64,000 nt of DNA from Pseudomonas extremaustralis (GCF_900102035.1 NZ_LT629689.1:1736001-1800000), one strand, 5' to 3'. Shown: positions 24,727 through 32,175, counted from the first letter of the stretch. The notes: generated by a model from the letters alone, not told the origin. A program made the numbers and translations.

Positions 24727-26243
24727 GCTGCCGGCCTTACGCCGAGCACACGGTTCGCCGGCGGTTTACAAATGATGGGGGCGACGCTGTCGGTGGCGGC
24801 GCGGTAACGCCCGAGCAATTCAATGTATTGCCCATGGGCATAGGGGTCAGGCTCGATCAGACGGCCAACGGTGGTGAACGCCGTAGCGGCCTGCTGCAAA
24901 TCGCTGAACTCACCCAAGGCGCAGGCGGCTGCGGCGGCGGTACCGATCAGGGTGAGGTTGTCGTGGGGCACCATTTCAAACGGCACGCCAGTGGCGTCGA
25001 CCGTGGCCTGCAACCACAGTGGGTTCTTCTGGAAACCGCCGGCGGCGACCACGCGGGTGATCTCGATGCCTTCGGAGCGCCAGGTGTGGAAGATATTCGC
25101 CGAGCCCAGGGCAATGGCCTCTACCGAGGCGCGGTACAGATCGTGGCGATCGTGATTGAGCGACAGGCCCATGATCGCTCCGCGCATGTCCGGCGAACGA
25201 TACGGGGTGCGATTGCCCATCCAGTAGTCGAGCACCAGCAAACCGGTAGAACCCGGTTGCAGCGCGGCGGCCTGGCGAATCAGCTGTTGGTGGCCGGCAT
25301 CGTCCAGGCCGAACATCTTTTGCGCCAGCCAGTTGAGGATCGAGCCGGCCGACACTTGCCCGCCTTCCATCAGCCATTGGCCGTCGAGCAAGGCACCGGG
25401 GTAAGGCCCCCAGATGCCGGGCACGTCGATGCGCTTGGGGGTGTGCATCAGTTGCACCACCGAGGTGCCGCCAATGAACAACAATTCACCGGCGCCCGTG
25501 GTGCCCGCGCTGAGCATGGCCATATGGGCGTCGATGCCGCCTTGGGCGACCAGTGTGTCGCGGCTCAAGCCCAGTTGACTGGCGGCGTCAGCGGTCAATG
25601 GACCGATACGCCCGCCGACTTTGATCACTTGCGGCGGCAGTTTTTCCGCCAGTTCCGGGATACCCAGTTCTGCATACAGCTCCACGGGGAAACGCTGCTG
25701 CAAGGTGTCGTAGTTCCACTTGCAACTGGCGTTGAGCTGGGAGGCAACCCAGCGTCCGGTCAGTTGAAAGTTGATCCAATCCACCGCTTCGCAGATACGC
25801 GTGGCGCGCCGATACACCTCGGGCTCGTGTTCGGCCAGCCACATGGCCTTAGGCACCAGCCACTCCACCGCATCGCCGCCCTGATTCATCATCGGATGGC
25901 TGACCAGTGCGGTGCGCGCCGACTCCACGGCGGCGCGGCAGTCCATCCATAACAAGGCCGGGGCCAGGGGTTGGCCGTCGACCTGTGCAGCAACCACGGT
26001 GGACGCGGTGGTCGCGACGCACACCGCTGCCACATGCGGGTGCCCGGCCTGGGCCATCAATTGCCGGCAGGCCTTGCCCAGCGCCATCCACCAGTCGGCG
26101 GGCGCCTGTTCGGCCCAGCCCAATTGCGGGTATTGCGTGGCGTAGGGCGCCTCGGCCACCTGCACCAGTTTGTGACTGTGCAGGTCATACAAACCGGCGC
26201 GCACGCCACCTGTTCCGAAATCCAGTCCCAACAACAAGGTCAT
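24723..26243 (-). CDS. FGGY-family carbohydrate kinase
   Basis: A 506-residue ATP-dependent sugar kinase. The first phosphate-binding motif is LLLGLDFGTGGVRAGLYDL, the substrate-side segment LLWMDCRAAVESAR carries the typical catalytic Asp area, and FIGGTSVVQLM and VVAAGGFQKNPLWLQATVDATGVPFEM are the second ATP-site signature. The family includes ribulokinase, xylulokinase, erythritol kinase and LsrK. Its coupling to a SorC regulator makes a ketopentose, polyol-derived or AI-2-like substrate likely; sequence alone does not decide. It follows an 11-bp stem-loop that separates it from the dehydrogenase gene. Confidence 0.9.
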   Translation of the reverse strand: MTLLLGLDFGTGGVRAGLYDLHSHKLVQVAEAPYATQYPQLGWAEQAPADWWMALGKACRQLMAQAGHPHVAAVCVATTASTVVAAQVDGQPLAPALLWMDCRAAVESARTALVSHPMMNQGGDAVEWLVPKAMWLAEHEPEVYRRATRICEAVDWINFQLTGRWVASQLNASCKWNYDTLQQRFPVELYAELGIPELAEKLPPQVIKVGGRIGPLTADAASQLGLSRDTLVAQGGIDAHMAMLSAGTTGAGELLFIGGTSVVQLMHTPKRIDVPGIWGPYPGALLDGQWLMEGGQVSAGSILNWLAQKMFGLDDAGHQQLIRQAAALQPGSTGLLVLDYWMGNRTPYRSPDMRGAIMGLSLNHDRHDLYRASVEAIALGSANIFHTWRSEGIEITRVVAAGGFQKNPLWLQATVDATGVPFEMVPHDNLTLIGTAAAAACALGEFSDLQQAATAFTTVGRLIEPDPYAHGQYIELLGRYRAATDSVAPIICKPPANRVLGVRPAA

Positions 26244-26288
26244 CGGTAGTCCTCCTGCGTCTTATGCCGCCGACGCTTTTTGTTTTTG

Positions 26289-26315
26289 GCCCTGCAACGG
26301 TTCACGTTGCAGGGC
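26289..26315. other. Perfect 11-bp intercistronic stem-loop
   Basis: GCCCTGCAACG (26289-26299) pairs with CGTTGCAGGGC (26305-26315) around a 5-base loop. Read with the operon (minus strand) it is followed by A-rich rather than U-rich sequence, so it is not a normal terminator. It may protect the upstream mRNA segment (binding protein and dehydrogenase) from decay and thus set unequal expression. Confidence 0.6.
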
Positions 26316-26342
26316 TGGGCGAATCACAACCTAGGCTGGCGC

Positions 26343-27359
26343 TCAGGGGCGGAAAATGACCTTGGCGGCCACTTCACTGCGGTCCGCGTATCGCTTGAAC
26401 ATCGAAGGCAGCTCATCGAGCGGCAGGTCATGGGTGATCATGAACTGCCACTGCAACTCGCCCGAGGCCAACTTGTCGATGGAGGCGGTCCATTCATCAC
26501 CGGGGAACGGCGCGGAGAATGAGTTCCAGGCGCCATGCAGGGAGATTTCCTGGCGCAGAAAGTGCGAGAACGTCGCGGTGCTGATCGGCACTTCGCCGGT
26601 GGGAATACCGATAAACACCACATGCCCACCGGCCTTGGTCAACTGCACGGCCTGGTTGATGGAAGCGGGATGGCCGGCGGCTTCGATCACCAGTTGGCAG
26701 CGCGGCAACTCGGTGTCCGACGCGCCGCTGAGCAAGGTATGGGTGGCGCCGGCCTGGCGGGCCATGGCGAGTTTTTCTTCGGCGATATCGATAGCGACGA
26801 TGTCCTTGGCGCCCATGATGCGCAGCCACTGGATCACAAACAGCCCGATTGGCCCGCAGCCCACCACCGCCCCGCTCTGCCCGGCCTTGAAGTCGGCCTT
26901 CCAGATCGCGTGCAGGGCGATCGCCGCCGGGTCCACCAGGGACGCCGCGACCGGGTCCATATCCGCCGGGACTTTGATCAAGTTGCTCAGGGGCACGTTG
27001 ACGAACTCGGCATACGCCCCGTCGCGGCGGCTGCCGAAGTAGTCGTACTGCTCGGAGCGCGAAGGAAAGCCCCGGGTGTATTGGTCGCTGGTCACGTCCG
27101 GGATCATCGGCGGCACGGTCACCAGCTCGCCGATAGCGTAGCCCTCGACGCCACTGCCGATCGCTTCGATAAATCCGGCGAATTCATGCCCGCAGATCAG
27201 CGGCATGACATGGGCGCCCTTGCTCAGCATGCGCGGGATATCCGAGCCGCACACGCCGCAGGCAGCGACACGCACCAGCGCGTGGCCGGCTTTGACTTCA
27301 GGTTTTGGAACGTCTTCGACCCGGATATCACCCGGTTTGTACATGACGGCAGCTTTCAC
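26343..27359 (-). CDS. Zinc-type alcohol/polyol dehydrogenase (MDR) without structural-zinc cysteines
   Basis: The 338-residue medium-chain dehydrogenase is nearest in layout to galactitol-1-phosphate or sorbitol dehydrogenases. Catalytic-zinc ligands are in CGVCGSD and GHEFAGF; the NAD(P)-binding Rossmann motif is VVGCGPIGLFVIQWLRIMGA. The structural-zinc lobe normally has CxxCxxCx7C; here the positions are Asp, Ser, Tyr, Ser in IPDVTSDQYTRGFPSRS, while the flanking RGF and YDYFGSRRDGAYAE are conserved. Start codon is GTG at 27359, with GGGGAA upstream; an internal ATG lies five codons later. Probably oxidises a polyol or its phosphate ahead of the FGGY kinase. Confidence 0.85.
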   Translation of the reverse strand: MKAAVMYKPGDIRVEDVPKPEVKAGHALVRVAACGVCGSDIPRMLSKGAHVMPLICGHEFAGFIEAIGSGVEGYAIGELVTVPPMIPDVTSDQYTRGFPSRSEQYDYFGSRRDGAYAEFVNVPLSNLIKVPADMDPVAASLVDPAAIALHAIWKADFKAGQSGAVVGCGPIGLFVIQWLRIMGAKDIVAIDIAEEKLAMARQAGATHTLLSGASDTELPRCQLVIEAAGHPASINQAVQLTKAGGHVVFIGIPTGEVPISTATFSHFLRQEISLHGAWNSFSAPFPGDEWTASIDKLASGELQWQFMITHDLPLDELPSMFKRYADRSEVAAKVIFRP

Positions 27360-27401
27360 AGTGGATTCCCCTGTTGAGTAGGCAATTGAGCGGGCAGCGT
27401 T

Positions 27402-28376
27402 TCAGAGTGCGCCGGGACGGTATTCGCCGAAGGTGGCGTCGTGCTTGACCTCGGCCGCATTGGCCTGGGTGACGACTTGAGTGCCGGCATCGACAAAGGC
27501 CGGGATGGTCTTGCCGGTCGCCAGGCCGCGCGCAGCTTCAATCGCGACTTCGCCCAGGTAGCGCGGGTCGTTGAGGGCGGTGGCCACGTACTGGTCACCG
27601 TTCTGGATGGCGTTGATCGCTTCGGACAGGCCATCGACACCGGCCACCAGCACGTTTTTCTTGCCACTTTCGTTGAGCACTTGCAGCGCGCCCATGGCCA
27701 TGTCGTCGTTATGGGCGATCACTGCCTTGAGGTCGGGGTGCGCCTGCAGCAAGTCCTGCATCGCCGTGACCGCATTGGCACGCATGTACTCGCTATAGGG
27801 GCCTTCGATGATCTTGAAGTCGGTACCGGCCAGCGCGGTGTGAAAGCCTTTGCGCCGCTCCTGCATCACGGTACCGCCGGCGTCGCCCTGGATTTCGATG
27901 ATCTTGCCGTTGACCACGCCCTTGTGCTTCAGCGCCGCCACCAGCGCCTTGCCGGACAGTTCGCCCATCTTGGCGTTGTTGCGGCCAATGGTGGCCGCGA
28001 CGGGGGCGTTGATGGCGCGGTCGACGGCAATCACCGGCACTTTGGCGCGCTTTGCCGCATCGAGGGAGGCGCCCACGGCGTCGGGGTTGACGGCGTTGAT
28101 GATGAGGATGTCGACCTTGCGGGTTAGCAGGTCCTGGATATCGTTGTTCTGTTTGCTGATGTCGCCGTTGGCATCGAGGAAGATCAGCTCGTCGCCGTCT
28201 CGGGCGGCGGCGGCCTTGGCGCCATCGCGCAACTGCACATAGAACGGCGATTGGAGGGTGACCTGGCTGAAACCGATCTTCAGATCCTTGGCCTGGGCAT
28301 TCAGCGCCAGTACCGAGGCCGCGACAGCCAGTGCGAGGGACAGCACATGAACAGGTTTACGGGCTATGTGTAGCAT
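27402..28376 (-). CDS. RbsB-like periplasmic sugar-binding protein
   Basis: A 324-residue precursor with a Sec signal peptide (cleavage near LNAQA-KDLK, about residue 29). The mature domain has the type I periplasmic-binding fold: KIGFSQVTLQSPFYVQLRDGAKAAAA, ILIINAVNPDAVGASLDAAKRAKVPVIAVDRAI, and DLKAVIAHNDDMAMGALQVLNESGK. These are RbsB/LsrB-class signatures and include the ligand-contact NDDMA. It is the first transporter gene of the operon and stands behind a 9-bp palindromic operator. Ribose, a pentitol or an AI-2-like ligand are all compatible. Confidence 0.9.
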   Translation of the reverse strand: MLHIARKPVHVLSLALAVAASVLALNAQAKDLKIGFSQVTLQSPFYVQLRDGAKAAAARDGDELIFLDANGDISKQNNDIQDLLTRKVDILIINAVNPDAVGASLDAAKRAKVPVIAVDRAINAPVAATIGRNNAKMGELSGKALVAALKHKGVVNGKIIEIQGDAGGTVMQERRKGFHTALAGTDFKIIEGPYSEYMRANAVTAMQDLLQAHPDLKAVIAHNDDMAMGALQVLNESGKKNVLVAGVDGLSEAINAIQNGDQYVATALNDPRYLGEVAIEAARGLATGKTIPAFVDAGTQVVTQANAAEVKHDATFGEYRPGAL

Positions 28377-28436
28377 GGTGATTCCTATTTTTATTGTTGT
28401 CTGGATTGGGCGCGGCCTTCTGGGAAGCCGTGCTCA

Positions 28437-28461
28437 CAAATGTGAATCGCAATCACATTTG
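28437..28461. promoter_or_regulatory. Operator-like palindrome upstream of the rbsB-like gene
   Basis: CAAATGTGA (28437-28445) and TCACATTTG (28453-28461) are perfect 9-bp arms with a 7-bp spacer, 61 bp upstream of the binding-protein start. It resembles a CRP/Vfr site (TGTGA-TCACA) but the spacer is one base too long for that, so a dedicated operator for the DeoR or SorC regulator of the locus is more likely. Confidence 0.6.
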
Positions 28462-28529
28462 AAAAACTATGCCTTGCGCGGGAGGGTGTCAAGGCGATTT
28501 TGTTAGAATCCAAACATTCGATAAAAAAG

Positions 28530-29288
28530 TTACATCACCAGCACCGCGCCGCCCTTCTTGATGACCTGCTGCTGCGTCAGCGGCAGACCACCATCGCTGA
28601 TCACCCGCTGGAAGTCCGTCAACTCGGCGAAATGCGCGGCACGCACCTGCTCGAATTTGGTGTGGTCGGCCACCAGCACGCAGGTCTGCGCCCGCGCCAT
28701 GACCCGGCGCTTCACGTCGACTTCGTTGAGGTTGTAACAGGTCACGCCATGGGTCGCGCTGACCCCGGCCGCCGAGATAAAGGCCCAGGCCACGCGGATA
28801 CCGTCGATGATCCCGGCTTCGGCGCGGCTCTCGAACACCAGGTTGCGGCGGTCCAGCATGCCGCCACACAAGATCACCGTGCAGCGGGGCTTTTGCTGGA
28901 GTTTGAGCAGCACATTGAGGGAGTTGCACAGCGCGGTGAACTCCAGATCATCGGGCAAGGCGTCGATGATAAAGGGAGTGGTGGTGCCGCAATCGATGAA
29001 GATCGTGTCGCCCGGACGCACCAGGCTGGCGGCCAAAACGCCGATCTGGCGCTTCTCGGCGATGTTGCGCTGGTCCTCTTCGGCCACTTGGTAATCCGGC
29101 TCCGGGGCACCGCTGCGCGTCACATGCCCGCCCAACAGGCGCAGGCCCTGGGCGTTGTCCACCAGGTCACGGCGCACGGTCATTTCCGATACGCCCAGCA
29201 GCGCCGCCATGTCCCGCAGGTGCACCGCCGCCTCCCCCTGCAACGCTTTGTGCATGGCTTTGAATCGTGCGCTTTTCTTTGAATCCAC
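28530..29288 (-). CDS. DeoR/GlpR-family transcriptional regulator
   Basis: A 252-residue repressor with the DeoR N-terminal winged helix (EAAVHLRDMAALLGVSEMTVRRDLVD, recognition helix in VSEMTVRRDL) and the DeoRC sugar-phosphate sensor containing IFIDCGTTTPFIIDAL. It starts at GTG 29286-29288; no better ATG gives the HTH. It is divergent from deoC and upstream of the transporter operon, so it likely controls both through the palindromes at 29349-29368 and 28437-28461. The locus therefore has two sugar-phosphate regulators, DeoR and SorC type. Confidence 0.88.
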   Translation of the reverse strand: MDSKKSARFKAMHKALQGEAAVHLRDMAALLGVSEMTVRRDLVDNAQGLRLLGGHVTRSGAPEPDYQVAEEDQRNIAEKRQIGVLAASLVRPGDTIFIDCGTTTPFIIDALPDDLEFTALCNSLNVLLKLQQKPRCTVILCGGMLDRRNLVFESRAEAGIIDGIRVAWAFISAAGVSATHGVTCYNLNEVDVKRRVMARAQTCVLVADHTKFEQVRAAHFAELTDFQRVISDGGLPLTQQQVIKKGGAVLVM

Positions 29289-29348
29289 CGCGTATTCACC
29301 CCTGATTGATGTGGCCGAATGATAACGAGGCTCACAAAACCCATTTAC

Positions 29349-29368
29349 AATGTTATTTATTTAACATT
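29349..29368. promoter_or_regulatory. AT-rich palindrome in the deoR-deoC divergent spacer
   Basis: AATGTTA (29349-29355) and TAACATT (29362-29368) flank a 6-bp spacer. The site lies in the 144-bp divergent region between the DeoR gene and deoC, where a repressor would block both promoters. The sequence differs from the palindrome at 28437, so two regulators may each have one site. Confidence 0.5.
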
Positions 29369-29432
29369 TAATGCCTCCAACTTATCACAAACAGGCTTTT
29401 CTCAGCACCCTCTTCCCCCCAGGACGCCCGCC

Positions 29433-30113
29433 ATGCCATCAGTTATTTCGCCCCTCGCCGCCTATATCGACCACACACTGTTGGCCGCCGACGCCTCCCA
29501 GGCAAGCATTCGCCAATTGTGCGAAGAAGCCCGGACATATGGATTCAAGTCGGTATGCGTCAATAGCGCCAACGTGCCGCTGGCGGTTGAATGCTTGAGT
29601 GGCGCAGCATCCCTGGTATGCGCGGTGGTCGGCTTTCCCTTGGGCGCCGGCCTCAGCCAAGCCAAAGCGTGTGAGGCGCAACTCGCCATCCAGGCTGGCG
29701 CGCGGGAAATCGACATGGTGCTGAATATCGGCTGGCTGAAGGATGGCCTGCTCGACCCGGTGCGCGACGATATCGCCCAAGTCCTCAAAGCCTGTGGCGA
29801 TGTGCCCTTGAAGGTCATTCTGGAAACCGGTTTGCTTGATGACGAACAGAAGACCCAGGCCTGCGTGATCTGCCGGGAATTGAACGTCGCGTTCGTCAAG
29901 ACCTCCACCGGCTTCGGCCATGGCGGCGCCACGCTGGCCGATGTGCGGCTGATGCGCGAAGTGGTCGGGCCAGTCATCGGCGTGAAAGCCTCGGGCGGCG
30001 TGAGGGACGTGGCGACCGCCCGGGCGATGATCGAGGCGGGGGCGACACGTTTGGGCAGCAGCTCAGGCATTGCGATTGTCAGCGGGGCCAGCGCGGTCGA
30101 AGGTGCTTACTAG
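29433..30113 (+). CDS. deoC: Deoxyribose-phosphate aldolase
   Basis: DeoC cleaves 2-deoxyribose 5-phosphate into glyceraldehyde 3-phosphate and acetaldehyde through a Schiff base. The 226-residue TIM barrel shows [24 protein letters not shown], the strand [14 protein letters not shown], the first active-site Lys in [11 protein letters not shown], and the Schiff-base Lys in [16 protein letters not shown], then [10 protein letters not shown]. The ATG at 29433 gives the family N terminus; the frame upstream lies in the promoter. It is divergent from the DeoR/transporter operon. Either it is ordinary deoxynucleoside salvage or the aldolase step of the neighbouring catabolic pathway. Confidence 0.93.
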   Translation: MPSVISPLAAYIDHTLLAADASQASIRQLCEEARTYGFKSVCVNSANVPLAVECLSGAASLVCAVVGFPLGAGLSQAKACEAQLAIQAGAREIDMVLNIGWLKDGLLDPVRDDIAQVLKACGDVPLKVILETGLLDDEQKTQACVICRELNVAFVKTSTGFGHGGATLADVRLMREVVGPVIGVKASGGVRDVATARAMIEAGATRLGSSSGIAIVSGASAVEGAY

Positions 30114-30323
30114 GCCGGGCTTGTGCCGGTGTCGCGCCAGGGTTGTCTTTTGTGAATCCTGACAACGTGCTGCCGGCATCCTCCGAGCCGCCTCTAAAAC
30201 TCTGTGTAGATCACTGATCTACCGAGCTTTTTCGTTCGGTAACAGGCGCAAGAAAGCTGCCCTCCGACCTTGCGTCGAAGCGCTCGGGTCTATATATTCC
30301 CAACCCTGTTACACCGCGCTACC

Positions 30324-30410
30324 GCCCGAATGGCGAAACTGGTAGACGCATGGGACTTAAAATCCCCCGCCTGTAAGGGCGTCCCGGTTCGATTCCGGGT
30401 TCGGGCACCA
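30324..30410 (+). tRNA. tRNA-Leu (anticodon TAA)
   Basis: The 87-nt sequence folds as a class II tRNA: acceptor GCCCGAA pairs with TTCGGGC, the anticodon loop is CTTAAAA with anticodon TAA, a long variable arm follows, and the T arm is GGTTCGATTCC. CCA is encoded (30408-30410). It reads UUA/UUG leucine codons. A diverged copy of its T-arm/acceptor end lies at 31094-31113. Confidence 0.97.
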
Positions 30411-30418
30411 TAGATATA

Positions 30419-30452
30419 AAGGGCTTGCATGATGAACTTCGTGCAGGCCCTT
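30419..30452 (+). terminator. Hairpin directly after tRNA-Leu
   Basis: AAGGGC (30419-30424) pairs with GCCCTT (30447-30452), extended inside by TGCA/TGCA. The T run that follows is poor, so it is a probable but weak terminator or processing hairpin. Confidence 0.5.
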
Positions 30453-30685
30453 AATGTTTGCGCTGCGCAATTACCCTCCCCGGCGTTCTGCCGACCACGA
30501 ACCAAACCAAAATCCGCGACAGCTCGTCGTCTCAAATCAGCTCCTTGGCGGACCACAGCCTGGCGACGATGATCGAGATTTGCTCCCGGCCATCATGGGA
30601 CGAATACGCTTTGCCGCCCCCAACAGCCGCTCGTCATGCTGGTAAACTCCGCGGGATTATTAATTACGCGTTTCTGAGAAATGAT

Positions 30686-31021
30686 ATGAATTCGAAATTG
30701 ACAGAAGAAGAAATGCGCCGCGCGTTGTTTGGCGAACCTGAGCTTGCCGCGCCAACCGTTGCCGCCCCCGTGCACGACAGCGTTCCAGAGGTTGTGGAGG
30801 TAACGCAGCCGGTAAAAGCAGCGAAAAAAGAAAAAGTCTCGAAAGGCTTCACACCCAGGCTGAGAGTCACGCTACGGGTCGGCAATGAATTTGAAGGCAC
30901 GATGCACGAGATCGTGCATGAGGCCGACACCCTGAGTTCCCTGGTTGCGGAGCAGGAAGCCACCAAGGCAGCCAGAAAGAAATTCAGGTTTGTGGAAGTG
31001 GTATCGGTCAAAACGATGTAA
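30686..31021 (+). CDS. Hypothetical protein (111 aa) between the tRNA-Leu end repeats
   Basis: The 111-residue product begins MNSKLTEEEMRRALFGEPE, has an Ala/Pro/Val-rich linker with a KAAKKEKVSKG basic patch, and ends in FTPRLRVTLRVGNEFEGTMHEIVHEADTLSSLVAEQEATKAARKKFRFVEVVSV, which looks like a small alpha/beta domain. There is no signal peptide. I use the ATG at 30686, preceded by GAGAAA, because the frame further upstream overlaps the tRNA flank. It lies wholly within the roughly 0.7 kb bounded by the tRNA-Leu 3' end and its diverged copy, so it may be cargo of a small integrated element. No family recognised. Confidence 0.65.
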   Translation: MNSKLTEEEMRRALFGEPELAAPTVAAPVHDSVPEVVEVTQPVKAAKKEKVSKGFTPRLRVTLRVGNEFEGTMHEIVHEADTLSSLVAEQEATKAARKKFRFVEVVSVKTM

Positions 31022-31093
31022 GTGAAGCCCATTGAACAGGACGACGAGTCAGAAAGGGGTGCCCGCGATGTTTGTAGTGAACGTCGCCAATAG

Positions 31094-31113
31094 TCGATTC
31101 CGGGATCGGGCAC
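31094..31113 (+). repeat. Diverged copy of the tRNA-Leu 3' end (att-like)
   Basis: This 20-bp segment equals tRNA-Leu positions 30389-30408 with one mismatch (A for T at position 12). Similarity continues weakly downstream: TTATTGTTTCTGCGC (31156-31170) against TTAATGTTTGCGC after the tRNA, and CTGCCGAC in both. It is what is expected of an attR-like scar or an old duplication of the tRNA end. Confidence 0.7.
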
Positions 31114-31346
31114 TTAGGAGATCAACGGTTTGCCGGGGAAACCCGATACAAGCCGTTATTGTTTCTGCGCCAGAGTGCTGCCGACAATAGCTATATACAT
31201 ATACCTGCACATCCTGATCGACTGTTCTGCTGATACGCCGGGCATAGAAACCATCCCGCCGATAAAATGCATAAACCCAATTCGTAAATTCTCACAAAAC
31301 CATCACAACTTTTTCACATCTTTCATTAGCGCTAAAGTGCCAAGCC

Positions 31347-31421
31347 AAACTTAAGACTGCGAAGCCCTCTCAATTATTTTTATTAGCGCGACTTTTAACT
31401 AAAAGTCCTAAACATTGAAAA
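31347..31421 (+). repeat. Dispersed 75-bp repeat, copy 1 (promoter of the 61-aa gene at 31471)
   Basis: The segment aligns with 54537-54611. Identical blocks include AACTTAAG, CTGCGA, the 18-mer CTCTCAATTATTTTTATT (31367-31384 and 54558-54575), CTAACT-like/AACTAAAA and TTGAAAA. Copy 1 lies 50-124 bp upstream of a small gene and is a plausible promoter or leader. Confidence 0.75.
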
Positions 31422-31470
31422 GGCATGCCGATAGTATTAACTCAACCTATCGTTTCTTAAGGGGATAAAC

Positions 31471-31656
31471 ATGACATCTGCAATCTCTGGCTCTACACAC
31501 ATCACACAACCTCAACCTACAACGATCAGGCCTCAGGTCCGTCCAACCGTGCAAGCCGACAGCGACGGCGATCATGACGGCAGCACTCCGGGCGAAGTCG
31601 AACAGCCGAAAGCGACTTCGGGTTCGGTAGGGACGCGAATCAACACAACGGCTTAA
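31471..31656 (+). CDS. Small Thr/Pro/Gln-rich hypothetical protein (61 aa)
   Basis: The product is low-complexity and hydrophilic: MTSAISGSTHITQPQPTTIRP, then VRPTVQADSDGDHDGSTPGEVEQPKATSGSVG. The acidic DSDGDHDGS patch could bind cations. AAGGGGAT is well placed before the ATG, the repeat at 31347 provides an AT-rich promoter-like zone, and a classic terminator follows at 31717-31739, so expression is believable. The protein has no signal peptide or fold signature and is probably disordered. I do not recognise a family with known function. Confidence 0.7.
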   Translation: MTSAISGSTHITQPQPTTIRPQVRPTVQADSDGDHDGSTPGEVEQPKATSGSVGTRINTTA

Positions 31657-31672
31657 CGATCATTAGGCCAAA

Positions 31673-31698
31673 GGCGCGGACCAGGTTTTCTCCGCGCC
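31673..31698 (+). other. Stem-loop after the 61-aa gene
   Basis: GGCGCGGA (31673-31680) pairs with TCCGCGCC (31691-31698) around a 10-base loop. No T run follows, and a stronger terminator lies just downstream. Confidence 0.5.
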
Positions 31699-31716
31699 GC
31701 TGTAGATTTCCATTTA

Positions 31717-31739
31717 GGCCCGTACGCGGGCCATTTTTT
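31717..31739 (+). terminator. Rho-independent terminator of the 61-aa gene
   Basis: GGCCCG (31717-31722) and CGGGCC (31727-31732) form the stem around TACG and are followed by A and six T residues (31734-31739). Confidence 0.85.
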
Positions 31740-31932
31740 GACCTCTATTACGCGCTCCACACCTTCAAATGGAGGCGGTCGGACAAGCGGACTGCCAATG
31801 ACGCTGCCCGCACGGATACCGAACCGAGCCGGTAAGAATCTCTAAACGTAGTGCCCGTAAAAAGAAACTGAATTCACTGGCCTCAGCCTGAAATCAAGCC
31901 ATACTCAAAGAGCTATCGACCAGGTGACCATC

Positions 31933-32175
31933 ATGTTATGGCTTAAGTTGATTTTCTGCACTCCCGCTAAATTCCGCAACTTCATCAGAGTTGATCAAAA
32001 CGGCGTCTGCGTAGAATACCTCCGATGCAAGCAATCGCCTGGCAACTCATGGGTGGAAGTGGATGAGTTCTGCTTGAATTGGCTTGGGAAGCCCTTACCG
32101 GGTCACGCCTGCAAAACAAGTCTCGGGCGCACGGCGCTGCTACCAAAACGGCTGCCTGAGGGGCCGGACTATTAG
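31933..32175 (+). CDS. Hypothetical protein (80 aa)
   Basis: The product starts MLWLKLIFCTPAKFRNFIRVDQNGVCVEYLRCKQSPGNSWVEVDEFCLNWLGKPLP. Four cysteines and several aromatic residues are present, and the first ten residues are hydrophobic but too short for a proper signal. AGGTG is 6 bp from the ATG. It shares 36 bp of convergent overlap with the small membrane-protein gene on the other strand. Homology not recognised; codon use is less GC-rich than in the core genes, so acquisition is possible. Confidence 0.5.
   Translation: MLWLKLIFCTPAKFRNFIRVDQNGVCVEYLRCKQSPGNSWVEVDEFCLNWLGKPLPGHACKTSLGRTALLPKRLPEGPDY

Larger units (their letters stand above)
31022..31470. other. Gene-poor 450-bp stretch with duplicated tRNA end and regulatory repeat
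   Basis: No convincing gene; the 74-aa frame at 31130 lacks a ribosome site and has a low-complexity composition. The stretch contains the tRNA-Leu end copy (31094-31113) and the first copy of the dispersed repeat (31347-31421), and it becomes AT-rich toward 31440. Confidence 0.6.

Noticed and set aside
28437-28461. CRP/Vfr site upstream of the binding-protein gene
   Set aside because: The TGTGA and TCACA halves are right, but the spacer is 7 bp; CRP-type proteins need 6. I kept it as an operator of unknown regulator.
30389-31113. Complete prophage or genomic island at tRNA-Leu
   Set aside because: Only about 0.7 kb separates the repeats and no integrase or phage gene is inside. It is at most a mini-element or scar.
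31130-31354. 74-residue frame after the tRNA-Leu copy
   Set aside because: No ribosome site, odd composition, and it covers the AT-rich promoter zone before the repeat.
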